From Atopsyche davidsoni (taxonomy: Eukaryota; Arthropoda; Insecta; Trichoptera; Hydrobiosidae): a stretch of DNA of 64,000 nt. Positions 45,187 to 57,372 of this stretch are shown in pieces (position 1 is the stretch's first letter; each line of letters opens with the position of its first letter). The position numbers and the translations under genes were made by a program. The DNA lies in assembly GCA_022113835.1 (NCBI GenBank), contig JAILWY010000006.1:10586501-10650500 (forward strand), written 5' to 3'. Under the pieces are notes generated by a model, which saw nothing but the letters and a program-made list of their open reading frames with translations, was not told where the DNA came from and did not search any database.

Positions 45187-47076
45187 GTTTATATGAATAC
45201 ATGTGATGAACTATATTCATTCATATCATTTTGTATCAATAATTTATTTTAAAATATAAATTAACTCAGTATTAAATCGATTCTCTAGTTCAATATATTA
45301 TAAGACTTTGTTATAATTATAAATAATTCACGATTATGTAAAACAATTGATTATATGTACTTACTAAAAAATATAGTGAAAGTGTAAGGTAAAAGCAAAT
45401 AAATATTATCGTTTACTGTATAATTTCATCATATTTGGTATAAAAAACTTTTATGAAACTAGATGAATAAAAGTAAGCAATAAAAGCTAAGATGTCCCTA
45501 ACTGTTATATTATTTTTTCGTTATTTTATGATAAGGTTAGACCTTCTTAGAAATCAACATTCCGCATCTCCCCGAAGGAGAGGAAAGAAGATTTGATGAA
45601 ACAATAACACAGAGAAGCCAGCATTTGCATGCAAAACCAATCTCCCGAGACATCTTGGAACTTCATAGGGAAATATCGATGACGAAATTACTACAAAAGT
45701 GAGTAACAAAGCACCTCATAAAGATTTTAACATCTCCCCTTGCACAAAAAGATTCACGATTATAACGAAAATCACAAGGTAATAAAAAAAATTCAAAATC
45801 AAATGGCCAAAAATCCATGGACATATTTCACATAGATCCATGGCCACGTTCATGACAAGACCTGGTAGCAACAACACGCTATGGAATTGAATAATTTTAT
45901 TCATGCAATTTTTTGCCATATTCAAAATATTTTAAAAACACAAAGACAATAGTTTTTCATTTTGTTTTTGAGCCACAAAAAAACAAACGGTCCGGTTGAG
46001 CAAATTCCATCAAATAATATAAAATTAAAACCAATTTATTTTTAAACCACAACTTACGTAACGTAATAAAATTGCGTGTCATTTTAGCAAAACAAACAAG
46101 TGTTTAAATACCAAATCGAATCGTGCTTTTTCAACTCTCATTATTCATTTTATTAGCAATTACGAGTCATGCAATAAGTTAATAAATAAAACAAGTCGCT
46201 TGCTACATATTTGCACAAATACACGAGGCACGCTCGTGTCCAGCTGTCCGGAGAGCCTCGATAAGAGGTGTGTAATTTTTTTTTTTTCGTAGGAGTTTTA
46301 ATTTATTGAAGAGTGTATGAGCAACTGCATATTTGTACGGGCTCGCGTGTTTCGAGGCTTCTGCAGCGTTTGCGGGATTCCCGGAATAATGACATTAATG
46401 TTACATCAACTGAAAGGTCGGGTAACTTTCATAATGACTGTTTACTGAAAACTTCTGTGATGGTTTTCACCAGAAAACTGACCCATTTATTGTATTTTTC
46501 AGTAGCGTAGAATTGGTTTGAAACCTAAGCGAAGAGTTTTACTGATTTTCTATATATTTGTTATCAAATATGGATAGCAACATGCACTCACTTACGTATA
46601 TTATAATAGTAATAATTCAATGTTCAGGGTGAAGATGACAAGTGACTTTATTTACAGGCCCGCGGCGATCGTTGCCAGGGTGTGAAAATAGGGGCTGTGA
46701 TTTCAAATCTCACCTGTTTACTGAAAAAAAAAATGTTTTCATTTTTTTTACCATGGTAAAGTGTTCTTGTATAAAAGCAAGGTGCGTGTATATCAGAGAG
46801 TCACAGCTCTCCGGAGAGTCGTTTGACATTCGGCTGGAATAAAGGTCCGCCGGGGGCAGACAAGGGCGCGCTTGGCGCAGTGTCGTGCAGAGGCTCTCGG
46901 GGAGCGGGCCAGCCCACTGAAAGCCTGTCTGAAAACTCGCCTGCAGCATGACAGCCCTATTCGCATGAAAATACGATTTGATGTTACATTGTCATTAATT
47001 ATTTCGGTAAACTTAAAAATCGTTATGCGATGTGCCGCTCTGAAATTTTTTAATAAATTCATCCAATCATCCAAAG
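45187..47076. other. Non-coding with GC-rich islet
   Basis: The islet at 46650-46950 has overlapping frames on both strands without codon bias. A smaller one lies at 46225-46270. No gene is recognised. Confidence 0.35.
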
Positions 47077-47774
47077 CATAGTTTCCCAAACTGTTTTGTC
47101 CCGTCGACCCCATGTCGAGTTTTTCTGTTTTTCGTCGACCCCCTGCCTTGCTAATATTGAATTTTTACAATTCATCAACATCAAACATATTTTTGACATC
47201 TTATATAGAACAACTCACTTTAAAACGATTTAAAACTGTCTCCCTAGGAAGGGTTTATCTGTCCTCTGTCGCCAAAGTTCCCACGTTCCTAAACCGTACA
47301 GGTGTCTTTATTTTCTCGAAATATTTGTCAAATCGATTTGTTTTATTACGCCCATCGGCGCTCCGTACAACCAATTAGCTCGCTGCCCGTCCCGAGTTAA
47401 TTAGCCCCTGCAAATGATTTTTAAAAAAGGCAACAAGATTGTAATGGTTCGTCTTCTTATGTCATAAGCTCCAAAAAGGTACGTCGGTATAGTTTTACAA
47501 TGCCGAAAGTCTCGTTTCTCGAGTATTCGGCATGAACTTCTACGTTTCAGGGCTTCGACTCGTCACAAAGTACATAGGTACAATCTGTGTTCGGTGCATT
47601 ATGACATTTACGAAATGTCTAAATTATGGTGATGACCTGCTTAAATGGGATCTACTCTCGTAGACCCCGATTTACAGTTCATGGACCCCCAATTTTATTT
47701 TTCGCTGTCATCGACCCCTTGCAGGGCAAAATTGACCCCTGAAAAAACGAAATTGACCACTTTGGGAACCTCTG
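47077..47774 (+). mobile_element. Full-length hAT-type MITE, family H2 copy 2
   Basis: Starts CATAGTTTCCCAAACT and ends TTTGGGAACCTCTG; the termini are imperfect inverses of the CAGxGGTTCCCAAA type. Flanking octamers ATCCAAAG (47069-47076) and ATTCAAAG (47775-47782) match at seven of eight, a hAT-style 8-bp duplication. GTCGACCCC and related GACCCC motifs recur near both ends. The 698-bp interior has no transposase; the frame at 47112-47378 is discussed with its relative at 17001-17312. Confidence 0.9.
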
Positions 47775-48740
47775 ATTCAAAGCGTCGAAATTCTTATAAA
47801 GGTCTGCCACAAATGTATAACTTATCAGCAAGTACATATATAGAAAATAGAATATTAAAGAAGGATAGATTTATTGTTTTCTTTTTAAAAATAAGAAAGG
47901 GAGTAAACAATTGGAATTCAGCATGAGAAACCTACCCGATGAGGGTATCTTCACTTCAAACGAATAAAAATTACCCCGTGGGCCGCACGCGACAGGCGCC
48001 ACCGGCCTGTCAAATAATACTACATTGTTTATGAGCTACGGACACGACAGTCGGACTTCTGGTCAAAAACATCCCTCGTAAAAAAAAACACCCCTTGGAG
48101 CTTCTCTCGTGCCTCGTGTCCACTCGACTACTGCTCGTTTAAATTACTGTGACTTTTCAATGTACTCAAGTCGATAGTATGATATTCCACGTTTTTGCTG
48201 CCATGTAGTTCAGTGGCTACGGTGTATGTAAAAAAAAATTCGTAAAAAAAAGAAACCTTAACAGTTACACTAAAGAAAATCATTTCCTTGTTTATATCAG
48301 TTGTTGCAAATTATAAACTTCCAAAATCACAAACCGCTCTTCTATTTGCCTTATTAGTTGGCTTCCTTCAATTATGACAGATAAGCATAGTTATACCTTC
48401 CTTACAAATCTGGGTTAAAAAAGTTATTGTAAATATATCTAGATAAATTTCATGAAATTTGTCGCTTTACGATATATTATATGAAGAGTCAAAACCAATG
48501 GTATGATAAAAATGTGAAGATATTGCAGTTTTAAGATAATACATACACAAATAATAATTTTGCTATTAAATCTTCAAAAAAAATTAACTTTTAAATCACA
48601 TTGAGATGTTTTATTTTATTTTAAGAACTCTTTATCAACTTAATATTTAGTTCCTCGATTAGTTCGATTTCAAACAATCAGGGATATTGACCAAACGGAT
48701 TATCCGAACTTTGCGGGGTATTGTTGTAAGTCATTTGGCG
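47775..48740. other. AT-rich non-coding stretch
   Basis: TGTAGTTCAGTGGCTAC near 48205 resembles a SINE box A, but no box B follows. Nothing else is recognised. Confidence 0.4.
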
Positions 48741-48744
48741 GAAA

Positions 48745-48930
48745 CTGGGGGTTGGGAGTTGGGGGTTGGGGGATGGTGGGTGCTGAGGGGTTTGGGGAGA
48801 GTCAGTGTCCCGGTGGCCTCGCGGGCCGATGAAGAGTTATGGACGCCCGAGGGTGAGACGTGCCGGGCCGCGGGGCTGCCTCGGAGACGGCAGGGTTGTT
48901 TGTCACCCACCCGGCCTACCCCCACCCAGG
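48745..48930 (+). repeat. G-rich islet with quadruplex-type tract
   Basis: GGGGGTTGGGAGTTGGGGGT and further runs (48747-48801) supply more than four G-runs in short spacing. The rest of the islet is GC-rich with no supported coding frame. Confidence 0.5.
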
Positions 48931-49710
48931 CTGTGTTGTCGTGTAATAAAAGAAGATATATCGATACTCTGACAATAATTATTCATGTATACACCCTTTT
49001 ATACAAAAATAATTTGGTTAACCATGTACTTCGTAGTAAACTCTCATCACCACACTATGCTTTTCATTTTATGATTACATAAGTGTTTATGCGTCATCAG
49101 ATGCCGTATCAGGTATACAATGAAAAAAACTGTATACGGCGTCATTGCGCCATGGCAAAATAATAATTAAATAATTAAAAATACAAGAAATTGATTTTTA
49201 TATTATTAATCAAAAAAAGTTATAAAATTTTTCCGATATTTCTTGTGTTGTTTTGGGTTTCGTGACAGTTGAACATCCTGAAAACTTGCAATGTTACTTC
49301 TTGACTATTGCCATGAAATATTATTATCTTTCTGTCTTTCAATCATGGTTGACTGAATGAAATAATCCGATATCACCGGCTTGTTATGAGTATTTTGAAT
49401 ACTGTTGAAATTTATGAAACATGATAGAAGGATCGCCAATGATTATGCTACTGCACGACAATCAAGCGTTTTCTGTAGCCTTGAAAACAAAATTGATGAC
49501 TTTAGTAGCATGTTTGATTACGTCTTTCATTGCTTATATTCCTGAAGATAACCGGGTGTCTCCAAGTTCCTGTGGAGGGGCCCGGCAGCCTTGAGGGGAT
49601 TGATCGCCGCGAGCCCTCCATGGGCGGGAGCCATCCGAGCTCCTTCATTATTGATCTTTTATTTGTTTACGTTGCGACTCCAGTCTTACACGTGTACTGC
49701 AGAAAAGAGA
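48931..49710. other. Non-coding stretch
   Basis: A small GC islet at 49550-49640. Otherwise nothing is recognised. Confidence 0.4.
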
Positions 49711-49716
49711 CCGAGA

Positions 49717-49758
<42 letters not shown>

Positions 49759-49877
49759 CATGCGGTATGGGCATGCAATATACCAAAATATGTATGTTAA
49801 TAAGTTAAAGCCATAGACCCTACCCTACCCACATTCCCATTCAGCCTTGCGTATATTGCATGCCTTCACCGCACGCC
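49717..49877. repeat. TA/TG microsatellite and adjoining inverted repeat
   Basis: A (TA)n(TG)n compound microsatellite (49717-49758) abuts GCGGTATGGGCATGCAATAT, whose imperfect inverse lies at about 49851-49875, giving a stem of roughly 24 bases around a 70-base loop. Possibly a remnant of a fold-back element. Confidence 0.7.
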
Positions 49878-51363
49878 ACTGAAATGCGTACATACATACG
49901 CACGTGTATACATATATCATAGTTTAAAAATGCATGTGTACATGAGACTGTGCGTGTATCGATATATAGCAAACACCTCGAACAAAATAGTAAGTGTATT
50001 ATATTCACTTTCAATGCGAAGCAAAGCTATTAAATTATTTATTGTATTTACCTAATATTAACTATTTTGGTAACTATCATGCTACTGGTAACATTTGCCA
50101 AAGCACTTAAAAACATGTAGATTTTATTATAATAATTAGAGAACATATAATATAAATTATTTAAAAAATAATATATTTTCGAGTTTTGATACTTTTAATT
50201 GGACTTTTTCCTTGAGGCCAAATTCATTTACAAAATATCCGTTTCTTATTTTATCTGATTTTGAATGTTTTCCGCTCGTGAAATGAAAATACCAAAAACT
50301 CTATAGACTTCACGGAGCCAAAACTGACTTTTTTGGTTACATGACTAGCACAACTGATGTACCGCCGCTCTCTCAAAGAGTAAAAAATACATTTTGATGA
50401 ACGGCCAACCGCTTCCCTATTGCTCTCTCCGTCCACGTGTCTGCTGACACGGCGAGTCGAGGCCGCCACGTGGAGGCTGCTGGGACACGCCCACCCTTAC
50501 ATAACGCAGACTGGCCTCCCCGCCGCATTAAGGGAGACGCGAGTCTTCCGCCCTGATTAATGATCCCGGACCTGGTAAACAGGGACAAGCCAGAAAAATA
50601 TCACGAATCTTATATCTCAACCCCTTAGGAATCTCACATTGGAATGAGATATTATTTTTTATATTAAATAACACAGTAATAAAGTAGGGATGATTTTTCT
50701 GGCGGAGTATAAAGAATGTGAGAAAATTGTTTATTTATTAAAAGGAGTACGAATATACTGTCTATTCAGGCAAAACAACTGTGCATACTCTGAAATATAT
50801 TTTTACAAATTGACAACTAATTTTGACCCAATAGTTATAATATTATTAAATAATAAATACAAACACTTGTCATGCAGCCTATCCGAATAGTAATAACTTA
50901 ATTGATATTTTTAATGTATTATTAAACTTCATGGTAAATGTGTACGCTAACAGGAGTCAAATAAGTGATTGGCGTCACAGAATATGGTTAGTCGGATGAT
51001 AAAAGATTTCATATTCTGCAAGAAAAGGCAAGTTAAAAATTTAATTTTTAAATATCACAAGACCCGATAAATTATAAAATTTTCAATGGTAAGCAAATTC
51101 CAATGATAATGATAAAGCCTTTAAGAACGTAGATTGAAATATCTCATGGATTCCTTAAATACCTTTCTAAAGAAAGACACAAGAAAATGTACAAAATTCT
51201 CTCCGTGCAAAGCATTCAGGATCCAGGACACTCGACACCGGGGAGCTGCAGGGAATTGCATCACGATAACGAGCAATGTTGAGGGTTCCAAAAAATCCAA
51301 AACCAAACATAAAAAATATTTTTATTTGTTTTTAAATAATTCAATTCATTTTAAGCAAAAATG
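49878..51363. other. Non-coding with GC-rich islet
   Basis: The islet at 50400-50585 has no coding signal. The frame at 51134-51370 is unrecognised. Confidence 0.35.
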
Positions 51364-51364
51364 T

Positions 51365-51660
51365 CGTTAGCTTGTGGGCTCAGTGGTTAGTCCGTTGACT
51401 CTACATCGAGAGATTCCCGGTTCTGGACCTGGTATAATTGGTCTCACCATTATAGTCACAGACAATTTTAAAAATGAATATAAATTATTATTAAATTTAT
51501 AAATAAAGTAAACTAGCACTCAGGGCACAAAGGGTCCTGGTGGTATTGAACTTTGTACTGAGTGCTTACCTAAGTTTTATCTTAGAAAATTATACCTTGC
51601 CGCATTTTTAGGGGTACTGTTCTTCAAAGAAATGACTGAATGATTTATTAAATATATATA
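51365..51660 (+). mobile_element. tRNA-derived SINE
   Basis: TGGGCTCAGTGG (box A, 51375-51386) and GGTTCTGGACC (box B-like, 51419-51429) are spaced as in a tRNA. The body runs through GCACTCAGGGCACAAAGGGT, and the segment ends near GACTGAATGATTTATTAAAT before a TA tract. The head differs from that of family T, so this is a second SINE family. The 3-prime end is not sharply defined. Confidence 0.65.
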
Positions 51661-51668
51661 TAAATATA

Positions 51669-52217
51669 CAGTGTGTCCAAACAGAGTATCGGGTATTTGT
51701 TAGTTCAGTAAAACAAAAACTATTAGTAATCAAGTATTTTTTTTAAATTGTTAATTATAAGAATACAAAATGAACAATTATTTAGAAAAAATGATGTTAT
51801 CCAAATGGTGACCGTTACGCTGCTGGCACTCTTATAATCTGGAACGAAGATTGCTGATAACCCGCTGACACATAGCCCTCGATATTGCTGCCATTTCTGA
51901 CCTGATGTTTTGTTTCAATTCCGTTAGGTTCATCGGATTATTCTCATAAACCCTACTTTTAAGGTATCTCCATACGAAATAGTCAAAAGGGCTAAGGTCG
52001 GGGCTTATGATGTTACCTCTTCGTGAAATGACCTTATTACGGAATAATTCGTTATCAGCTTCAATTGATTGATTGGATGTATGGAAAGTGTCTTGTTGGA
52101 ACCACGTTCATGAGTTAAAACCTTGAAACTCCTGCAACTCTGCGCCCAAAAATTTTCGCTGCATATCGCAATAACGGTCACCAAAACAAATACCCGATAC
52201 TCTTTTTCGACACCCTA
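51669..52217 (-). mobile_element. Deleted Tc1/mariner-type element, copy 2
   Basis: TA at 51667-51668 and 52218-52219 flank a 549-bp element whose ends read CAGTGTGTCCAAACAGAGTA and, in reverse, AGGGTGTCGAAAAAGAGTAT. The last base of the far end is mutated. It carries the same transposase C-terminal region as the element at 2500-3003, here on the minus strand, so both copies derive from one internally deleted ancestor. It keeps about 45 subterminal bases (TTAATTATAAGAATACAAAA region) that copy 1 lost. Confidence 0.9.
51832..52107 (-). pseudogene. Transposase C-terminal fragment, open frame
   Basis: From 52107 to a TAA at 51832 the minus strand is open for 91 codons. It starts TWFQQD, with the second catalytic Asp, and includes ISPDLSPFDYFVWRYLKSRV, with the third Asp. 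It then continues through NLTELKQNIRSEMAA to a SNLRSRL terminus. An in-frame deletion removed the WPPR residues just before the third Asp, and two codons after the second Asp are missing. An upstream TGA closes the frame and there is no start codon, so no product is expected. Confidence 0.85.
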
Positions 52218-52219
52218 TA

Positions 52220-54480
52220 TATTTATATATATATATATATATTCTGTTGATCATACGAACAGAGCGAGAGTATTTTCATCAGAACACTCTCTGTGTAAAA
52301 GACTCGAAGCTCAATTGAGAAGAATTCATTTTATTCCAAAAGTAATTTATCGTGACAAAAATAGCCGACATATTGTTTCAAATATCAGCAGGGGCGTGCC
52401 ACCCCTCCAGGAATTAAAATTCCGTCCTTGTCTCGGCAGTGTTGCCAGGCCGCCAGCAGTCTCGAGACTATGTACTGCGAGGACGGGCCATCGGCAACGA
52501 TGGTCAAATAATTATACCAACCCGTTTCTTTAATGCACTTAAATTTCAAACATAAATGAACTCACAAAGACTTATAACGAATTAGAAAAAAACAAGTGTA
52601 ATTTTTTAAATCATTTTCAATTTGTATCTAAGGGTTTCGTGAATGTATTATTTTCTTTTTTATTTTTATATCACATTTCCAAAATACTTTTACTTATAGA
52701 AGAGATGGAATTTAACTAACAATTCAATTACAATTCTAATGTGTAAATAATTCACATTATATTTACTGCCAACATACAACTTAATAAGACATTTATTATT
52801 TTTAATATTAAAAAAGTATGAAGATATGCATAAATTTCTCAGTTTGTTTTTTTAAAATACATATTTAGTTTTGTATCTCAAGTTTGGGTCTATTGGAAAA
52901 ACCAGTATCTTGAAATGGCAATGAAAATACAAATATTTTTCAGCTAATATAATAGAATAACTTAATAGAATAATACAATATATTTCTATCAACAGAATTA
53001 CTCATATAATGTTTTTAATTTAAATTTAACAGCAATATTACTACAAAATAATATTTTCTACTACATAAATGATAAAAATTAAATATTTTTAACATTGATG
53101 TTTTTTATCAAAAATTTACGCACATAAATATCTAACCTACCAGAGTACGCATTTCGACTGTTTAAATGTGTTTAAGTAGTACAATTTAAACACAATTTTA
53201 AAGTATTATTTTCTACATTTAAAAAAAATTCATTTGCCATAACTTTTTTCAAATTGTTACTGGTCTTCGTTTTACAGGGTTTGAGTTCCTGACAATCGTT
53301 TTAATTTCATATTTGAAGTTTGCACTTGGACGTGCCGAATTAAAACGTCTTCTTCGAGCGACTCTGAATGACGGAAATAAAAATTCAATCAATTGCTGTC
53401 TTCAATCTTTTCATATATTTTCTCTCTCTGTTTATTTTTGTCGTTCATTTTTAGCAAATAAATGACAGCCGGTTTTTCCATTTGATAAATGAGTCTGATT
53501 TTACATTCTCTGTCAATTTTAAAGTATTCGGTATGTTTTATTGCGAAAATTCGTGAGCGCTGGTGAAAGGGATAATATTGATGTCAAATATTTTTCCGAT
53601 ATTTTAAAGTAAAAATGTATTTTTTTATATTTTTGTAGACTATTTTTTACTGACTCGATTCGTCGTTTTGATAAATATAAACTATTCGGTTGTCATACTT
53701 TTAAAAATCACTATTAATGGTCAATACTTGTCGTTGCAAAGTTTACAAACCCATAATTGTGTGTTGAAGAGCATATTTTTATAATGAAAAAATAAATATA
53801 TTTGTAATGTTCAAATAAAAAATCCTTTTCCAGCATAAGGTTTGTACTTTTTCTGAATACTCCAATTTAACAATATAAAGCGCAAACACAATCGCTTTTA
53901 ATTTCTTGAAACTGCTTGTTTACTATCTTAAAAGTTCAACAAATAATATAGGCTTATAGACTCTTTGTTCACATTTAGAAGAATCATTAATTGAGAACGA
54001 AGATTTTATAATCATCCTACTCCAAACAAGTAGAATGCCGTAAAAAATCGCAGGCAAAGAATAACGACCAATTGTCACTTGATACGTTTCAAGCATTTGC
54101 TTTGCTTTTTTTGCCAAAAGAAAAGTATTTTGTTAGGGATTTTTTTCATTTAAACCTGGAGAGAATTTATTATTTACTTATTAAAAAATAACTGCAAAAA
54201 ATTGCTGTTTTACCCAAAGTTTGAGCTTGGAATTTCGTTGTCGACAAGTAACCTAATCAATTACTGAACTATGAAACATAAAACACAGCGTTGAAATACA
54301 ACACTCTATTAATTAATAGCCTTTTTAATCTGAAATTTATATTTTGCATAGCAAAAGCACTCGACATTACAAAGTAAAATCGGTAAAAAAAGTAAATCGC
54401 TTCAGTGTTTAGCGGGAAATAAATCAAACAGCAACAAGACAGATCAGATTGAGACTAATTATTTAAATAAAAACTTTAAA
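52220..54480. other. Non-coding stretch
   Basis: Starts with a TA tract (to about 52241). A GC-moderate patch at 52390-52500 has a frame (52123-52533) overlapping the mobile element, not called. 53460-53490 contains AAATGACAGCCGG, a Meis/Exd-type site. Nothing else is recognised. Confidence 0.4.
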
Positions 54481-54489
54481 AAAATATTT

Positions 54490-54790
54490 CAAGTTTACCC
54501 AGACAGCGCGGATTAATCTCACTAGAGAAAAGCTCTAATCTGAAATCCATCACGCGCAGACAGTTTGCGGGAGACAAACATGAAAAAACATCCGAAACCA
54601 AACAGCGACTGAAAATCACCGCGACCCCGACCGGCATTAATTGCCACCCCCGCAGAGCCTCCCCCAGGAAATTAGATCGTTTCCGCAGAAACAATTGGAC
54701 GGCCGAATCGGTTAGTCGCCACCCGCCACTCCGGTTCGGATAATTGAAGATCAATCGACTCCATTCACGACCCATCCCCATTTCATGATG
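54490..54790. promoter_or_regulatory. Candidate conserved non-coding element
   Basis: A sharply bounded mixed-composition islet with ATTAATTG, CAATTGG and GGATTAATC sites of homeodomain and Otx type. The minus strand is open for 101 codons (54476-54781), but codon bias and recognisable domains are absent. A regulatory element is the simplest inference. Confidence 0.25.
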
Positions 54791-54952
54791 TGTGGTGTCT
54801 GAGCTTCGCCTGCTCCAACTGCGGGACAGAGTTAAACTTGTGAACCGAACCCGTGCTAATTGGATAAGTTGACATACTTCTCTATATGATATGTGATGTA
54901 TACGATTCAGTTATTAAGAGGCAAGCTTGCAAGTATGTTTTATTTTAATATA

Positions 54953-55697
54953 CAGTAATACCCCGCTGTAATATATAGTAATGATGAGCTATATAAGTAT
55001 CAAATAGATAAAATTTAAGTGCAGTATTTTAATAAACATTAGAATGCTTCTGGATATAAATATAAAATATTATTATATTCAAGGTAAAACTTTTATTGAT
55101 GTAAAAAATATGTTAAAATGAAACAAGATTTTTTTTTTAAATAAATATAACATATTTTAACCTTCTCAATAAACTCCTGTAGATGAATCAAGAATATTTT
55201 TTATTTTTAAAATTAAATTAAGCAATAAAAATAAAAGTCAAATGGCTAGGGAATAACGATCATTACTGTTTGTGTTCCTCATTAACAGATATACAGTAAT
55301 AACCTGCTTTACGCGAGGGATACGTTCCGGAAAAAATCGCGTTAAGTGAAATTCGCGTATATCGGGGTTTACGATTAAACATACATACATAGTCAAAACG
55401 AATCATTTGAATCAATCACTTCAATTCTAAGAACACTTTATGATGTATTACGTGTAATTTTTACTGAAAAATAAATCTATTGTCTTTTGGGTAGCGTTTC
55501 TTTTAGGTTCTTATAAAATACGTTCATAACACCCAACGCTGTTTTTAATTGTTAAGAGAAGTCAATGACTACATTATGTTCATACACATTATTTAAATAA
55601 TAAATTCACCTAATGCGAGGCATTTAAAAGCGAAATTTGAAATTCGCGTTATAGTGAAACCGCGCATAACGGGGTCGCGTATAGCGGGTTATTGCTG
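54953..55697. mobile_element. Composite pogo-type MITE, copy 1
   Basis: The outer left end CAGTAATACCCCGCTGTAAT follows TA (54951-54952); the outer right end is the right end of the inner MITE at 55294-55697, followed by TA. The left segment (54953-55293) is repeated in inverted form at about 60326-60632, next to a second copy of the MITE, so the composite exists twice in opposite orientation about 4.2 kb apart. Confidence 0.7.
55294..55697. mobile_element. Pogo/Tigger-type MITE, copy 1
   Basis: 404 bp bounded by TA on both sides. Ends CAGTAATAACCTGCTTTACG and, in reverse, CAGCAATAACCCGCTATACG. Subterminal CGCGTTA-type repeats are typical. There is no transposase. The class is assigned from the CAGTAATACCC-like end and TA duplication. 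Confidence 0.8.
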
Positions 55698-56109
55698 TAT
55701 TTACTTAGTTATATTTTAATAACCGTATTTTCGAACAAAAATGAACATTGTATTTATGTGACTATTTAAAATGTTTATAAAAATATTAATTGTTCAGACG
55801 ATTTTTTCTAGAAACATTCAATTAATCTCCCCTATTGATTCCTCGCTTATCCCTCGCTTCGTTGATTATTTACGTAACAATCTGCGTCAGTAGCTTCAAT
55901 ACAATATTTTATTTTTTTTAATGTTTATCCTTGTTATCTAGTTCTAAGTGATTTATTTAATTTATTCACCAACTTATGAATAAAATGTATTTTTTTCACA
56001 TATAACGAAAATAAATAAATACTTGTACGCTACCACCTATGCCACACCTTATAAGCCACACAACCTGAGGATAGCCACATATCGTATTGTAAGCATAGAT
56101 AGCCCTAAG
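55698..56109. other. AT-rich non-coding stretch
   Basis: Nothing is recognised. Confidence 0.45.
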
Positions 56110-56111
56110 AT

Positions 56112-56300
56112 AAGACTTGGTCATCATCAGATGCAATTGTTCTGCATCTGATGATGAACAAGTCTTTTGGTTGAAACTAGTCGTGTAAAAAATGTTAAAA
56201 TAAACTCAACGTGAAGAAATTAAAAAAAGTTATTCCAAATCATTAATAAAAAATGGATCTTCACCAAAAAATGACTTGTCCCTCAACAAGACTAAGAACT
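56112..56300 (+). repeat. Family A repeat, copy 3
   Basis: GCATCTGATGATGAACAAGT is preceded by its own inverse (ACTTGGTCATCATCAGATGC), giving a short fold-back of about 25 bases, and then continues through AATGGATCTTCACCAA and TTGTCCCTCAACAAGA as in the copy at 4551. The hammerhead-like core at 56148-56177 keeps GAAAC but has a weakened stem. Confidence 0.7.
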
Positions 56301-56387
56301 ATTGTCAATTTACCAAAAGAAAAATAATGAATCTTGAAAAAAAAAAATTTAATGCCAGACATGACACTCCCAATTTTAAAGCACAGT

Positions 56388-56435
56388 GCACACATATATA
56401 TATAAATATATATATAAATATGTGTGTGTGTGTTT
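56388..56435. repeat. CA/TA/TG compound microsatellite
   Basis: CACACA, alternating TA with two AAA interruptions, then TGTGTGTG; it forms an extended dyad. Confidence 0.85.
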
Positions 56436-57271
56436 ATTTTTGTCAAAAAACATGATTTCGAGATAAATGTGTTTTTTTGTTGTTTTATGGGATTGTCTCA
56501 AGGCCCTCCCTTCCGTGGAGCAGCTAACCTCGTTTGGGCCCCTCACGCCTTCAGAGGCGTGCCGGCCAGCGCATGAAATTGCATTGCATGCCTTGGAAAA
56601 GAGAAAAGTGAAATATCAGGCCGCGATAGCCAAGTATTGGTTCAAATATCACCTATATTTTTATAAAAAAATCGAAGGTGTTTTTCTGAGTATCTACATA
56701 TTTTATATGTGAGTAAAATATTTTGGCGTTAAATAAAATCAAAATAAAACCACAACGTGGTAAAATTCACTATATTTATTATAATGTATTTTGAGAGTGA
56801 AGATTAAACTATTTCGCTAACTTTGTTATTTAAAGTTCCACAGTATACATAAGTTTGTGTTCAGTCAAATCGTATCCAACCGAGCCTCCGATTTGTTTTT
56901 GGTTGGCTCAGAAGTCCGCCATCTTGGCAATATTCCCTACCTTGAATTTGTAAATGAAAGGTATCGTTTTATTTCCGTTTCCTCAATTTAAATAGCAAAT
57001 TACCAACAATATCTGTACACTCGGATAATGGTGGCGTGTTTGGCGCGACTCGAAATCTCCGCAGAGATAACGTATTCAAATCTAGTTTCTAACTTGGCTT
57101 TCATATTCGCATAGGAATTGTGTAAATTTCGAAACACCGGCTACCCGAAAATACAATGTGTTATATATGAAGTTACTACGACCCAAATTTAACAGCTTTT
57201 TTATATTTATAACTTTTAATCTGCCAGAAATAATGTTACTGATTTGATATCAACTGATAATTTTTAGAAGG
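56436..57271. other. Non-coding with GC-rich islet
   Basis: The islet at 56495-56600 contains the hairpin CACGCCTTCAGAGGCGTG. The frame 56467-56712 over it is unrecognised. Confidence 0.4.
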
Positions 57272-57372
57272 ACCCGGAAGCCACTACACTATTTTCCCTT
57301 AGAAAACCATGAACACTGCTCAGTGAAATGGTCGCCAACCTCCTCTGATGAGAAGCACTTGATGAAGAAGAA
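57272..57372 (+). repeat. Family D repeat, 3-prime part
   Basis: CTACACTATTTTCCCTTAGA, TGGTCGCCAACCTCCT and CACTTGATGAAGA follow the end of the repeat at 17935-18226 closely. Confidence 0.75.

Noticed and set aside
48200..48225. SINE starting at a box A-like TGTAGTTCAGTGGCTAC
   Set aside because: No box B within the expected distance; too short to support.
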